A stretch of DNA of 64,000 nt from Alistipes sp. (GTDB lineage: Bacteria; Bacteroidota; Bacteroidia; Bacteroidales; Rikenellaceae), in the NCBI GenBank assembly GCA_017436185.1, contig JAFSDP010000020.1:20396-84395 (forward strand), read 5' to 3'. Every line of letters starts with the position of its first letter. The stretch's first letter is position 1. A program made the translations under genes and the position numbers. This document shows positions 53,683-63,218 of the stretch, in pieces. A model generated the notes under the pieces. It was not told the origin of the DNA. It saw nothing but the letters and a program-made list of their open reading frames with translations, and did no database searches.

Positions 53683-54468
53683 CTAAAAGAGGTAATTGAT
53701 TGGATTTCGTGAGGCTTCGCTCCTCAGAACCGCAAAGGTAAGTAATTTTTTTGATAAAATATCAAATAAAAGCTCAATTGCGCAGAATTCGCTCTCAAAA
53801 TGGCCGATATCGGCCACCGTAAGGGCCTTATCGGGGGTCATAAAGTCGTTATACTTCAAATCGGCCGTCAGGTACAACTCCGCACCTCGACGACGGGCCA
53901 GGCCAATCATCGAGGCCCCCGCACCGGTACAAATGGCCACACGCTGCACCGTCTCGGTGGCGGGGTCGCTGTAACGCACCGTACGCACCGAAAGACGCTG
54001 CTGCACCCACTTTAGGTACTCCATCAGCGGCTGCGGCTCGGCCAACTCGCCTACCACGCCAAAGCCGACCCCTTCGTCCTTCTCCGAAGGCTCCAGAAGG
54101 GTCATATTTTGCAGTCCGAGCTGTTGTCCCAATCGAAAACTCATCCCCTCGGGGGCACTGTCCAGATTCGTGTGACAGGCATAGAGGGCGATGCCACGAC
54201 GAATGGCACGCTCGACACACCGCTCGACGGGCGAGGCGGAGTTGAGGCGTTTCAAGGGGTGGAAGATGATGGGATGGTGCGTGATGACCATATCGCAGCC
54301 TCGACGCTCGGCCTCGTCGAGCACCTCCTCGGTGACATCGACGGCCAGCAGGGCGGCGTGCACCTCATCGTCGGGGCGGCCCACAATCAACCCCGCATTG
54401 TCGTACGACTCCTGCCAACGCAACGGGGCAACAGCCTCGATAACGGAGGTTATCTCGCTAACTTTCAT
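53683..54468 (-). CDS. Nif3-like dinuclear metal protein, compact form
   Basis: A 261-residue YbgI/Nif3-family protein of unsettled function (annotated elsewhere as a GTP cyclohydrolase I type 2 homologue). Metal-site residues are visible in ITHHPIIFHPLK near residue 62, CHTNLDSAPEG near 98, and GHFESE near 222. It lacks the central PII-like insertion that makes many homologues about 370 residues long. It is 21 bp upstream of the zinc-ribbon gene, an arrangement I recall from other Bacteroidetes. Confidence 0.9.
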   Translation of the reverse strand: MKVSEITSVIEAVAPLRWQESYDNAGLIVGRPDDEVHAALLAVDVTEEVLDEAERRGCDMVITHHPIIFHPLKRLNSASPVERCVERAIRRGIALYACHTNLDSAPEGMSFRLGQQLGLQNMTLLEPSEKDEGVGFGVVGELAEPQPLMEYLKWVQQRLSVRTVRYSDPATETVQRVAICTGAGASMIGLARRRGAELYLTADLKYNDFMTPDKALTVADIGHFESEFCAIELLFDILSKKLLTFAVLRSEASRNPINYLF

Positions 54469-54487
54469 TCGTTTACAGTTTTAATCA

Positions 54488-55039
54488 TTAAAACAACGAC
54501 TGCTCGTAGAAGGCAAACAACTCCTTCTCCTCGGCATCCTTCTTACGGCGGGGACGACGGGTTTTTTGCGTCTTCTGCTCCGTAGGTTCGGCGGGCTCCT
54601 CCTTCGGCTCCTCGATCTTCAAGACCACCTTATCGCCCTTGTCGGGTGCCGGAGTCTCGGTCGGCTCGGCGGTCTCGACCTCTTCGTCGAGCCACTCCTC
54701 GCCATCGCCCTCGCCCTTCAAATCCTCACGCACAGCCTCCAAGAGCGAACGGATACGCTGCAGGCGCTCCATCAGTTGAGCCGTGCGGGCAACGGTGCCC
54801 TCCTTGCGCTCCTGACGCAGTGCCTTCTTGGCACCCTCGATCGTGAGGCCACGCTCCTTGACAAGGTGGAAAATGGTCTTCAACAGTTCGACATCTTGCG
54901 GCGAATAGAGGCGGTTTCCCTTCTTGTTGCGGTGGGGTTTAAGCGAAGGAAACTGCTCCTCCCAATAGCGCAACAGCGACGGTTTTACGTCGAACATTTC
55001 GGCAACCTCGCCCATCGAATAAAAGAGTTTTTCAGCCAT
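54488..55039 (-). CDS. MerR-family transcriptional regulator
   Basis: A 183-residue protein with an N-terminal MerR winged helix-turn-helix (YSMGEVAEMFDVKPSLLRYWEEQFP, residues 7-31, then GNRLYSPQDVELL). A short coiled coil follows, then an acidic, Pro- and Lys-rich tail. The effector domain is not a known sensor, so the signal is unknown. It lies inside a housekeeping operon. Confidence 0.88.
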   Translation of the reverse strand: MAEKLFYSMGEVAEMFDVKPSLLRYWEEQFPSLKPHRNKKGNRLYSPQDVELLKTIFHLVKERGLTIEGAKKALRQERKEGTVARTAQLMERLQRIRSLLEAVREDLKGEGDGEEWLDEEVETAEPTETPAPDKGDKVVLKIEEPKEEPAEPTEQKTQKTRRPRRKKDAEEKELFAFYEQSLF

Positions 55040-55043
55040 AATG

Positions 55044-56414
55044 TTATTCTCCCTTCAAAATTCGCAATATAGTTGGGTATAAATTATTTACACGTCCACC
55101 GATGCGCTTTGCAAAGCCCAACGGAAGGCCTTCGTAACACATCAAATTAAGCCCCTCTTGCAACCCTGCAGCACACAGCTCCTGCTTGCGCAGGTAGGCC
55201 AGACTCTCCTCCTCGGAGAGGTCGGCCACAGCCACCGCCGAGCGGTTCAACTCCACAAAGTGGGCCAGGGCCTGATCGGGTTTCAATTTCCCCTTAAAGA
55301 GCTGACCCATAGCCACTCCCGAGTAGAGCACGGGAACCAACTCCGAGAGTCGGCGTACCGCCTCGGCCTGCGCCCGATACCAGGCGTAGCAGCACTCACC
55401 CGCCACGCCGAACTGCATCTTGTCGGGGGCCGTAACCCATCGCTCCAACTCCCGTTGGGTGGGTTTATCGACCTGCGCAATGATCGACCGTTTGGCCTTG
55501 GGAAGCCGTCCCGAAGAGCGAGCCTCGTCGCTCTTGCGGGCCACCGCAGCAAAGAAGCCCTCGCCCTTGGTGCGGTGGGGATAAAAGTGGAAGGTCTGGA
55601 AGGCTCCCACACGTCCTACGACGATGCCCCACGTCGGGTCACACACCACCTCGGGGGCCTCGACAACCTCCTCGCCCACTCGCTCTACAAAGCGTTGCAA
55701 CGTACCCTCGTCCTCCTCGTGGTTGAAGGTGCAGGTACTATATATTAAGGTACCGCCCGCGCGTAACGTCTGCCAGGCACCCTCCAAAATCTCATCTTGT
55801 CGTGCAGCACAAAGGCGCACATTCTGTTCGCTCCACTCCTCACGGGCTCGGTCGTCCTTGCGGAACATTCCCTCGCCCGAGCAGGGGGCATCGACCGCCA
55901 CCACATCGAACCAACCCGCCATCACGGCCAGGTGGTCGGCATCGGTCGAGGTGACCGCCACATTGCCCAAGCCCCACTTGCGGACATTGTCGCAGAGGAC
56001 CTGTGCTCGTTTTCGGTCAATTTCGTTGGCTACCACCAACCCCTCACGCCCCACCTTCGTGGCATAGAGGGTACTCTTTCCACCCGGAGCGGCACACAGA
56101 TCGAGCAGGCGACACCCCTCCACATCGGAGGGCAACAGCCGCTCGACAAATTGCGACGAGGCCTCCTGCACATAGTAGGCTCCGCCGTGAAAGGCCGCAT
56201 CGAGCGTAAACGAGGGGCGACGCTTGAGGTAACGTCCCCGCTCACTCCAAGGCACCGCGTCGGCCACCTCCAGATGGCTGCACTGTGCCTCACGCAACGG
56301 ATGCAGACGCACCGAAGTCGGCTCGTCGGCCTCCAACGCTGCGCACAACGCCGAAGCCTCGGCCTCGCCCAGGAGGGCATTCATCCGCTCGACAAAAGCC
56401 TTGGGTAACTCCAT
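55044..56414 (-). CDS. rRNA (cytosine-C5) methyltransferase, RsmF/NOL1-NOP2-Sun family
   Basis: A SAM-dependent RNA m5C methyltransferase of 456 residues. CAAPGGKST near residue 107 binds SAM. VDAPCSGEGMFRKD near 175 and STCTFNHEEDEG near 230 hold the two family cysteines. A C-terminal extension (300-456) with a PUA-like end resembles RsmF, whose target is 16S rRNA C1407. The target here is inferred. Its ATG directly abuts the dNK stop. Confidence 0.9.
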   Translation of the reverse strand: MELPKAFVERMNALLGEAEASALCAALEADEPTSVRLHPLREAQCSHLEVADAVPWSERGRYLKRRPSFTLDAAFHGGAYYVQEASSQFVERLLPSDVEGCRLLDLCAAPGGKSTLYATKVGREGLVVANEIDRKRAQVLCDNVRKWGLGNVAVTSTDADHLAVMAGWFDVVAVDAPCSGEGMFRKDDRAREEWSEQNVRLCAARQDEILEGAWQTLRAGGTLIYSTCTFNHEEDEGTLQRFVERVGEEVVEAPEVVCDPTWGIVVGRVGAFQTFHFYPHRTKGEGFFAAVARKSDEARSSGRLPKAKRSIIAQVDKPTQRELERWVTAPDKMQFGVAGECCYAWYRAQAEAVRRLSELVPVLYSGVAMGQLFKGKLKPDQALAHFVELNRSAVAVADLSEEESLAYLRKQELCAAGLQEGLNLMCYEGLPLGFAKRIGGRVNNLYPTILRILKGE

Positions 56415-57038
56415 TTAGAAGAGTCGTTTCTGCGTGTCGAGCTTATCCAACTCGGCACAAATTCGCTCGAAGACCGCCTCGTCCTCGACAAAATCTTCGG
56501 TATCCTTCTCCACGACGAGCACCGGACCGTCGTAAATCTCCTCGATCCACTGGTTGTACTTGGCATTGAGGCGGGTCAGGTAGGCCTCGTCGATGTTCAT
56601 CTCGTAGTCACGACCACGCTTGCGAATCTGGCGCACCAGCGTCGGCACACTCGCCTTGAGGTAGATCAACAGATCGGGCTTCTTCACCAGGTTCGTAACC
56701 AGCTGGAAGATCTGCATATAGGTCTCCGTATCACGGCCACTCATCAGCCCCATCTCGTGAAGGTTGCCTGCAAAGATGTAGGCATCTTCGTAGATGGTGC
56801 GGTCCTGAATAATGTGGTGGTTGCGGTTGTCGGCCAACATCGCCATCGTCTGCTCGATACGACTCCCCAGGAAGCGAATCTGCAGGTTGAACGACCAACG
56901 ATTCATATCCTCGTAGAAGTCGCCCAGGTAGGGGTTGTCGATGTTCTCCAGATAGGCTTTGGCCTCGTAGCGCTCGGTCAGCATCTGGGTCAGCGTGGTC
57001 TTGCCGCTACCGATATTTCCGGCAATTGCAATATACAT
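56415..57038 (-). CDS. Deoxynucleoside kinase
   Basis: A 207-residue kinase that salvages deoxynucleosides. The P-loop GNIGSGKTTL is at residues 7-16, the DR-containing motif QDRTIYEDAYIF near 78, and the LID arginines in RQIRKRGRDYE near 137. Its specificity (dA, dG or dC) cannot be told from sequence. It complements the nucleotide synthesis operons in this window. Confidence 0.9.
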   Translation of the reverse strand: MYIAIAGNIGSGKTTLTQMLTERYEAKAYLENIDNPYLGDFYEDMNRWSFNLQIRFLGSRIEQTMAMLADNRNHHIIQDRTIYEDAYIFAGNLHEMGLMSGRDTETYMQIFQLVTNLVKKPDLLIYLKASVPTLVRQIRKRGRDYEMNIDEAYLTRLNAKYNQWIEEIYDGPVLVVEKDTEDFVEDEAVFERICAELDKLDTQKRLF

Positions 57039-57042
57039 AGCT

Positions 57043-58536
57043 CTAATTTAGTGGGTTATCTTCGTTATTTTTCAGTTTCAAATCACGATGCACATCGTCA
57101 GCCACACGGCGGTCATTGACCAGGCGGGGCACTTTGTTCTTGCCTCGGCGGCGCATCCAATCGACAAAGTAGCCACGGGGCAACACCAAGATATGTTGGC
57201 GTTCGATGGTCGATTGACGCTTGGCATCGTAGTCGGAATTGACCCTGCGCAGCGCCTCATCCAACGCCTCCGAGAAGGCCTCCATCGAGGTGGGCGGCTG
57301 CTCGAAATCGATCATCCATTCGTGGGCACCCTGCCTGTCGAGGGTCATATAGCAGGGGGCTACCGAGTAGTCATTCACGACCGCCCCCGTCTTGTGGGCC
57401 GCCTCAACGAGTGCCTCGTCGGCATTGCTGACCATCAGCTCCTCGCCAAAGGCGTTGATGTATTGTTTGGTGCGCCCCGCAAAGCGGATGCGGTAGGGAT
57501 CGACCGAGGTGAAGGTGACCGTATCGCCAATCTCGTATCGCCACAGGCCGTTGTCGGAGGTGATAATCAGGGCGTAGGTCTTGCCCACCTCAACCCCCTC
57601 CAGCGGCACAATCACATCGCCCGAGCGGAACTCGAAGAAGGTGCCGTAGTCCAGCATCAGCAACATATCGTCTCTCGCGGGGTCGTCTTGGGCGGCAAAG
57701 AAGCCCTCCGAGGCGTTGTAGTTCTCCATATAGTGCATCTCGGAGGTGGGTATCAACTCGGCAAAGGCTCGACGATAGGGGGCAAACTCCACACCACCGT
57801 GCAGGAAAAGCTCCAAATCGGGCCACACCTCACGCAGCGATCTTTTGCCCGTAAAGTCCAAGATGTGGCGCATCAACTCCAAATTCCACGACGGCACACC
57901 GGCAAAGGCGGTGATGTGCTGCGAGACACACTCACGGGCAATCAATTCCCGCTTGCGGTCGAAGTCGGCACACAGGGCGGTCGAGATTTGCGGTGCACGC
58001 ATCGACATTCCCCAGCGGGCCGTTTCGTGGAGCAGGATACCCGAAAGGTCGCCCACCAGATTTTCGCCCTCCACGCTGCACGTGCCGCCCAACGTGAGGG
58101 TCTTGCCCTGCAGGAGTTTCGACTGCGGGAAGGCATCCAGGTAGAGTGCCACCACATCACGCATACCGAGCGTGTGGTTCCACAGAATCGAGTGGCGGGT
58201 GATGGGGAGGTATTTGCTGCGGTCGGAGGTCGTACCCGACGAACGGGCGTAGAATTTGACCCGTCCCGGGGTGGTCACCGACCGTTCGCCAGCCACCATT
58301 CGCTCGATGTAGGGTTTGAAGGTGTCGTAATCGACCACCGGTACCGCCGCAGCAAAGGAGGCATAGTCGGTCACTTGGTCCAGATGGTGGTCACGCCCGA
58401 AGGCGGTACCACGTCCCTGCTTCAGACGAGCCTCGAACTGCCTCTGCTGCACCTCGTGGGGGTGACGGCGGAAGCGGTCGATGCGTCCGAGACGGTAATC
58501 CAGGTAGAGTCGAAATATCTTGCTTGTCAATGACAT
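57043..58536 (-). CDS. GH3-family acyl-adenylate-forming protein
   Basis: A 497-residue member of the GH3 auxin-responsive family. The plant proteins adenylate acids and join them to amino acids; bacterial roles are unknown. YARSSGTTSDRSKYLPIT near residue 92 is the ATP-binding loop, and MENYNASEGFFAAQ near 272 and YEIGDTVTFTS near 335 are conserved. It lies 6 bp after trkA and 4 bp before the kinase gene. Confidence 0.9.
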   Translation of the reverse strand: MSLTSKIFRLYLDYRLGRIDRFRRHPHEVQQRQFEARLKQGRGTAFGRDHHLDQVTDYASFAAAVPVVDYDTFKPYIERMVAGERSVTTPGRVKFYARSSGTTSDRSKYLPITRHSILWNHTLGMRDVVALYLDAFPQSKLLQGKTLTLGGTCSVEGENLVGDLSGILLHETARWGMSMRAPQISTALCADFDRKRELIARECVSQHITAFAGVPSWNLELMRHILDFTGKRSLREVWPDLELFLHGGVEFAPYRRAFAELIPTSEMHYMENYNASEGFFAAQDDPARDDMLLMLDYGTFFEFRSGDVIVPLEGVEVGKTYALIITSDNGLWRYEIGDTVTFTSVDPYRIRFAGRTKQYINAFGEELMVSNADEALVEAAHKTGAVVNDYSVAPCYMTLDRQGAHEWMIDFEQPPTSMEAFSEALDEALRRVNSDYDAKRQSTIERQHILVLPRGYFVDWMRRRGKNKVPRLVNDRRVADDVHRDLKLKNNEDNPLN

Positions 58537-58541
58537 AGTCG

Positions 58542-59879
58542 CTAATTAAAGTAGTAGCCCACCTTCCCCACCGAAGCAGGCATCGAGAAGACCACCACAC
58601 GGTCGTAGGGGTTGATCTCCATACCGCCCTCGGCAATGAAGACCTTGTCGCCACGCACCACGCCGCCGATGATGACATCGTCGGGGAGGTCCAAATCGCG
58701 GATGCGGGCCTTCGTGGCGGGCGAGTTGGGCTTGACGATGAACTCCAGCACCTCGGCATCGCTGCCCGTCAGACACTTGATGGCCTGCACATCGGTGGAC
58801 ATCGTAAAACGGAAGATATTGGAGGCCGTCACGAGTTTCTTGTTGATAATCGTATCGATACCCATCGACTCGGCCAGGTTGATGTAGTTGATGTTCTCGA
58901 CCTCGGCAATCACCTTTTTCACGCCCATTCGCTTGGCCAGCATCGCCGCCAAGATGTTCGTTTCGCTGCGACCCGTCACGGCCACAAAGGCATCCATATT
59001 GGACAACCCCTCCTCGAGCATCGCTTCGGTATTGCGGCCATCCTCGTTGATAATAAGGGTCTTATCCAACAGCTCAGCCAGACGGTAGGCCTTGTCGGCA
59101 TTGTAGTCGATGAGTTTGATATTCAGTTCGTCCTGCAACTCCAGAGCAATACGCACACCGATGCGCGAGCCACCCAAAATCATCAGATTATTCACTTCGA
59201 TGTTGGTCTGACCCGAAAGCTCCATCACCTGCGCTACGGCATCCTGACGGGCGATAACATAGGCGATATCGCCCTCGATGAAACGTTCGTCGTCGGAGGG
59301 GATGATGGTGTGGTCGTCACGCATAATGGCCACCGTGCGGTAGTCGGGATGGGTACCCGAGAAGCAACCCGTCGGGGGCTGCCCAATGAGGGGCGAGTTG
59401 GGTTCGAGGTGGAAGACGGCCAACGAGAGTTTTCCGCTCGAAAAATCGACAAACTCGGTGGTCGAGGTGTGGCCCAAAAGGTTGATGACCTCACGGGCGG
59501 CAATCTTCTCGGGGTAGAAGAGGTAGTCGATACCCATATCGATGAACATCTCCTTGTTGTTGGGCTCGAGGTATTCGTTGTTGTCAATACGGGCGATGGA
59601 CTTCTTGGCACCGAGTTTCTTGGCCAACATAGCCGCCACGATGTTGTCGTTCTCCTCGTGGTTTACGGCGATGAAGAGGTCACACTTACGCACCGCAGCA
59701 CGACGCAAGACGGCCAACGTGGTCGAGTCGCCCTCGACGGTGATGATGTCGGCCAACGACGAGACTTCGGTCAAGAGCTTGGGGTCGCTGTCGATGACGG
59801 TAATGTCGTGGCTGCTGCCACTGAGCATCTTGGCCAAATGGCTACCCATCTCTCCTGCACCTGCAATGACAATTTTCAT
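58542..59879 (-). CDS. trkA: TrkA, NAD-binding regulatory subunit of potassium uptake
   Basis: A 445-residue cytoplasmic protein with two RCK units. The first Rossmann domain starts MKIVIAGAGEMGSHLAKML and the second NNLMILGGSRIGVRIALEL near residue 225; each is followed by an RCK-C domain. It gates a TrkH/KtrB channel, which is not encoded nearby. It is the first gene of a seven-gene operon. A hairpin repeat lies 70 bp upstream. Confidence 0.94.
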   Translation of the reverse strand: MKIVIAGAGEMGSHLAKMLSGSSHDITVIDSDPKLLTEVSSLADIITVEGDSTTLAVLRRAAVRKCDLFIAVNHEENDNIVAAMLAKKLGAKKSIARIDNNEYLEPNNKEMFIDMGIDYLFYPEKIAAREVINLLGHTSTTEFVDFSSGKLSLAVFHLEPNSPLIGQPPTGCFSGTHPDYRTVAIMRDDHTIIPSDDERFIEGDIAYVIARQDAVAQVMELSGQTNIEVNNLMILGGSRIGVRIALELQDELNIKLIDYNADKAYRLAELLDKTLIINEDGRNTEAMLEEGLSNMDAFVAVTGRSETNILAAMLAKRMGVKKVIAEVENINYINLAESMGIDTIINKKLVTASNIFRFTMSTDVQAIKCLTGSDAEVLEFIVKPNSPATKARIRDLDLPDDVIIGGVVRGDKVFIAEGGMEINPYDRVVVFSMPASVGKVGYYFN

Positions 59880-59951
59880 AGGTTATCGCTTTACTTGTTC
59901 GTTGTACAAAATGTTTCTGCCGCCTCCAACTTAACGAAAGTCGATAGGCGT

Positions 59952-60040
59952 GGCGATTTCAAGGCTTGCGCAGGCTCCGAAACCGCAGCATACTCGGCGT
60001 ATGTGAGGATTTCGGAGGCAAGCATAACGCCGAAATCGCC
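59952..60040. repeat. Long hairpin repeat, copy D (89-bp family)
   Basis: Perfect outer arms GGCGATTTC/GAAATCGCC. Inner arms AGGCTTGCGCAG and GCAAGC and an inner stem CTCCGAAACCGCAGC/GAGGATTTCGGAG carry the head TACTCGGCGTATGTGAG. The stem bases differ from copy B at 8917-9006 but still pair. It lies between divergent trkA and the small membrane protein gene. Confidence 0.8.
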
Positions 60041-60078
60041 CGGCTTGCGACTTTCCTTCCCCACTCAAGGCAACATTT

Positions 60079-60109
60079 TTGCATTTTAACCTACAAATGT
60101 ATAAATTTG
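60079..60109 (+). promoter_or_regulatory. Promoter of the Cys-rich membrane protein gene
   Basis: TTG (60079-60081), 20 bp, TAAATTTG (60102-60109). The ATG follows about 40 bp later. Confidence 0.75.
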
Positions 60110-60149
60110 CAGCGAAAAGCCCAAATTTATACTTATAAAAATAGAAAAA

Positions 60150-60422
60150 ATGCCGAGTTGGTTGATTGTAGTTGGAATTTCGATTGTGGCGGTAGGATTT
60201 TTTGTGATTGGTTTGTCGCTCACGCTGATGCTGAAGGGACACCATATCGATTCGGAGATCTCGACCAATAAAGATATGCAGCGGTTGGGCATCAAATGCG
60301 CTGTGCAGGAGACCCGCGAAATGGACGGTACGGCCGCCTGTTCGGAGGAGGCATCGCCGTTGCAGGGCTGCACGGGCAACTGCGGAGCGTGCGACATTGA
60401 AGAGGCAAAACCGAAAAAATAA
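60150..60422 (+). CDS. Small membrane protein with Cys-rich tail
   Basis: A 90-residue protein: one N-terminal membrane helix (about residues 4-28), a short polar region with single cysteines, then CTGNCGAC (C-x3-C-x2-C) near residue 73 and a charged end. The spacing suggests a metal or Fe-S site. I recall similar short Bacteroidetes proteins near redox systems, but the family has no function I can name. It has its own promoter and terminator, so it is a single-gene unit. Confidence 0.8.
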   Translation: MPSWLIVVGISIVAVGFFVIGLSLTLMLKGHHIDSEISTNKDMQRLGIKCAVQETREMDGTAACSEEASPLQGCTGNCGACDIEEAKPKK

Positions 60423-60438
60423 ACATTTTCCTTCAACA

Positions 60439-60480
60439 AAGAGGGCTGCCAACAAAAAGTTAAGCAGCCCTCTTCTTTTT
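60439..60480 (+). terminator. Terminator after the Cys-rich protein gene
   Basis: AAGAGGGCTGC and GCAGCCCTCTT form an 11-bp stem with a 14-nt loop, followed by CTTTTT. It also lies just beyond the end of convergent cysQ. Confidence 0.88.
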
Positions 60481-60497
60481 AAGCGCTTTGCCTTTGG

Positions 60498-61367
60498 CTA
60501 TGCCATTGCAGAGGATTTGCAGTAGAACCAGGGGTTGTGCAGATTCTCCTCGTTGTAGCGCAACTCGCCGTGGTCGGGAAGGGTGCGTGTCAAGCCACCC
60601 GCCTCGGAGAGAATCAACTCACCGGCCGCCGTGTCCCACTCGTAGGTGTTGGTCGTGCGGATGTAGTAGTCGGCCGTACCCTCGGCCAACATACAGAACT
60701 TATAGGAACTACCCTGCTCTACCACCTCCAAATCGGGATATTTCGCCCGCAACTCGTCGATGTGGGCCATCGTCTCGGGGGTGCGATGACGGCGTGACAC
60801 GGCCACCCGCAGCGGGCGTTGCGACGTTTGATTCACCAACGGCAACGACTGCCAATCGGCGACAATATCGTTGTAGGTGTAGTGGGCATCCGACGTGGGC
60901 GTCACCCCCGTACGGAGGTGGGCACCATACCCCTCGGCCGCAATATACATCTTCTCGAAATAGGGGACATAGACCACCGCCGCCACACAGCGATTCTCGG
61001 ACATCAGGGCGATATTGACGGTAAATTCGTTGTAGCCCTCGATAAATTCGGCCGTGCCATCCAGCGGATCGACCAGCCAATAAAGCTCCCAATTGCAACG
61101 CTCCTCGTAGCGCATCTCACGCCCCTCCTCGCTCAGGATGGGAATGCGGGTCTGACCCAAGGTCTCGCGAATGGTCTGATGCGCCGTACGGTCGGCCAGC
61201 GTGATGGGGGTTTTGTCGCTCTTAAGCGAGATTTCGTAGTCGTCTTTGTGGCCGTGAATCTTCATAATGGCCGCTCCTGCTCGCACGGCGGCGTTGTACA
61301 TCGCAGGTAAAAGAAGGGTACCGAGTTGTGTTTCGGTCATATCATAGGTTGTTTTTAGGTTGTTCAT
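60498..61367 (-). CDS. cysQ: 3'(2'),5'-bisphosphate nucleotidase, CysQ-like
   Basis: It hydrolyses PAP to AMP, removing a by-product of sulfate assimilation. The 289-residue inositol-phosphatase-family protein has ILSEEGRE near residue 88, the metal motif WLVDPLDGTAEFI near 110 and YEWDTAAGELILSEAGG near 243. ATG 61367 is likely; ATG 61340 (MTETQLG) is possible. No sulfate reduction genes are nearby. Confidence 0.92.
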   Translation of the reverse strand: MNNLKTTYDMTETQLGTLLLPAMYNAAVRAGAAIMKIHGHKDDYEISLKSDKTPITLADRTAHQTIRETLGQTRIPILSEEGREMRYEERCNWELYWLVDPLDGTAEFIEGYNEFTVNIALMSENRCVAAVVYVPYFEKMYIAAEGYGAHLRTGVTPTSDAHYTYNDIVADWQSLPLVNQTSQRPLRVAVSRRHRTPETMAHIDELRAKYPDLEVVEQGSSYKFCMLAEGTADYYIRTTNTYEWDTAAGELILSEAGGLTRTLPDHGELRYNEENLHNPWFYCKSSAMA

Positions 61368-61458
61368 CGTATTCGATATAAAGATAATCAATTTTTTAGA
61401 ATCTAACGCAAGAATCAGCTATTTTTTTATTCAATATCTCTTTTCGAACCAAAAAAAG

Positions 61459-62295
61459 TCAATAACGACTATCCTTCGTCCCGAGTTGGCGCACACGCAA
61501 CCACACCACCCCGCCCCATAGCAGCGTTACCACCCACATCCATCCCCGCACATCGCCCGCAAAGAGGGGCGCCACCAGCAACACCATCCAGAGCAGCTGC
61601 ACCCCGTGACGAAGGCGTAGGAGAGGGTGGCGCGGCGTAGTGAGCCGTCGAAAAAGGTAGGCTCCTCCCCTGCCGCGTGGCCGCACAAAGCCGCCTCGGG
61701 CAATCAGCTCCTCACGTTGCCAGACCAGCGGCCTCGACCAAGGCCACTCGGCCAACCACACGGGCGGCCGGTGCGGGCAAAGCGCCAACTCCAAGGCGAG
61801 GTGCTCGACCGCACGGGAGGAGAGCGAGCGGTGGTCGGCAAGGGGCAACAGAAATCCCCGTGTCGCCACATCGGCCATCACATCGAGCGCCCGACGCCCC
61901 GTAGCCACACTATCGACCACCACCAACCTGCGGTAGAGCCGACGACGGGAGCGATAGAGTCCTCGCACGGCCGCAGGATGCAGTTCGCCCGAGGGGAGGT
62001 AATCGACCCGAATGAGGTGGTAGCGTTTGATGAGTTGGTGCAACAGCGCCTGATTTGTCGCCCCATCGAAGAGCAACACCACCTCAAAATCGGGGTATTC
62101 GACCGCCATCAACTCCTCGCAACGCGCCAACGAAGTACGCCCCGCAGCCAAGACCGAGATGCCCACCCGATGGAGCAATCCGCAACGGGCACCATACATC
62201 GCATCGAGCCATCGAGTGCGCCACTCGGCACGGCAGGCAAAGCGCCAAGCCACGAAAACAAAAAGGCTTATCAACACCAAGAGCATCAGGCACAT
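61459..62295 (-). CDS. Membrane protein with degenerate GT2-type glycosyltransferase domain
   Basis: A 278-residue protein with an N-terminal membrane helix (residues 3-18) and two C-terminal helices (about 232-268). The middle follows the GT-A/GT2 pattern: GISVLAAGR near 45, YPDFEVVLLFDGATN near 66-80, GRRALDVMADVATRG near 130. Where the metal-binding DxD should stand it reads LADHRSL, so one Asp is missing and activity is doubtful. It overlaps the HEAT-protein gene by 10 bp. Intact bacterial GT2 polymerases are longer. I cannot name a substrate. Confidence 0.7.
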   Translation of the reverse strand: MCLMLLVLISLFVFVAWRFACRAEWRTRWLDAMYGARCGLLHRVGISVLAAGRTSLARCEELMAVEYPDFEVVLLFDGATNQALLHQLIKRYHLIRVDYLPSGELHPAAVRGLYRSRRRLYRRLVVVDSVATGRRALDVMADVATRGFLLPLADHRSLSSRAVEHLALELALCPHRPPVWLAEWPWSRPLVWQREELIARGGFVRPRGRGGAYLFRRLTTPRHPLLRLRHGVQLLWMVLLVAPLFAGDVRGWMWVVTLLWGGVVWLRVRQLGTKDSRY

Positions 62296-63218
62296 ACCAA
62301 CGTTCGTTTATAGTTGGCCATCCGCCGTTCGTAGCGCAGTTGCTCCTCGTCGGAGAGCAGGCTGCCGAGTTGGCGAGGGGTGTAACCCAGACGAGCGAGA
62401 TGACGTAAAAAGGAGCGGCGTTCGACCTCCGAAAGGGCCTCCAAACGCACCGCCACCACCCGACGGCGCAAGGGTCGGCGCAACGAGGCCAAGACGTAGA
62501 GCGCCTCGCACGAAACCTCCTCGTCGGCCGTGGCAATCAGGCGGTGCAACTCCCCCTCGGCGGTCTCAATCGAGAACTGCTCGACAATAGTCAGACCCAA
62601 CCGTTGCAGGTTGGCATTGGGGGCATTCAGAAGAGGTTGCCAGGCAATGGGGAGCAGGCCTCGGCGCAGTTGAAAGAGCAGCTCGGCACGCTCGGCAATG
62701 GTCAGCGGACGAGGCAGGGCGGCAATGCGGCTCAAGAGACTCTCGGGGTGGGCCGTAACAAGCAGCAGCAAGGCGGCAAAACGCACCGACTCGGAGCGGT
62801 CATCGAGGTAGCGTTCCGCCTCGCGTTGCACCTCCTGTGTGATGGGCAAATCGGCCAATTTTCGCAGCCAAAAAGCCCGACGAAGCCCCCGTGAGAAGCG
62901 CACCCGACGAAGTAACCAATAATCTGTACCGCAGCGTAATACAAAGAGTCGCAACGGGCGTGGATCGACCCCGTAGAGCATCGAGCCCACCAAGGCGGCC
63001 AACTGCCCTGCTCGGCGTGCCGAATGGGGTGTCCCCTCCAGGGGAAGATGCTCCAACTCCTCGTCATCGAAGAGGGTGTGCAACAACGGCTCAACTGAGT
63101 TTTCGACAAGGCGATCGTCCCGCCTCTCGAAGCGGTTATGCCACCCCTGCACAGCCACCCGCACCGCCACCCCGCAGGTCAGCAGCGCCACCATAGAGAT
63201 ATAGTACCATTCAATCAT
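62286..63218 (-). CDS. Membrane-anchored helical-repeat (HEAT-like) protein
   Basis: A 310-residue protein with an N-terminal membrane helix (about 5-24) and a body of repeated amphipathic helices rich in Leu, Arg and Glu (for example EVQREAERYLDDRSESVRFAALLLL near residue 140, NLQRLGLTIVEQF near 210 and EVSCEALYVLASL near 235), which fits HEAT-type repeats. It overlaps both neighbours (8 and 10 bp), so the three genes are translated together. The repeats suggest a protein-binding scaffold. Confidence 0.75.
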   Translation of the reverse strand: MIEWYYISMVALLTCGVAVRVAVQGWHNRFERRDDRLVENSVEPLLHTLFDDEELEHLPLEGTPHSARRAGQLAALVGSMLYGVDPRPLRLFVLRCGTDYWLLRRVRFSRGLRRAFWLRKLADLPITQEVQREAERYLDDRSESVRFAALLLLVTAHPESLLSRIAALPRPLTIAERAELLFQLRRGLLPIAWQPLLNAPNANLQRLGLTIVEQFSIETAEGELHRLIATADEEVSCEALYVLASLRRPLRRRVVAVRLEALSEVERRSFLRHLARLGYTPRQLGSLLSDEEQLRYERRMANYKRTLVCA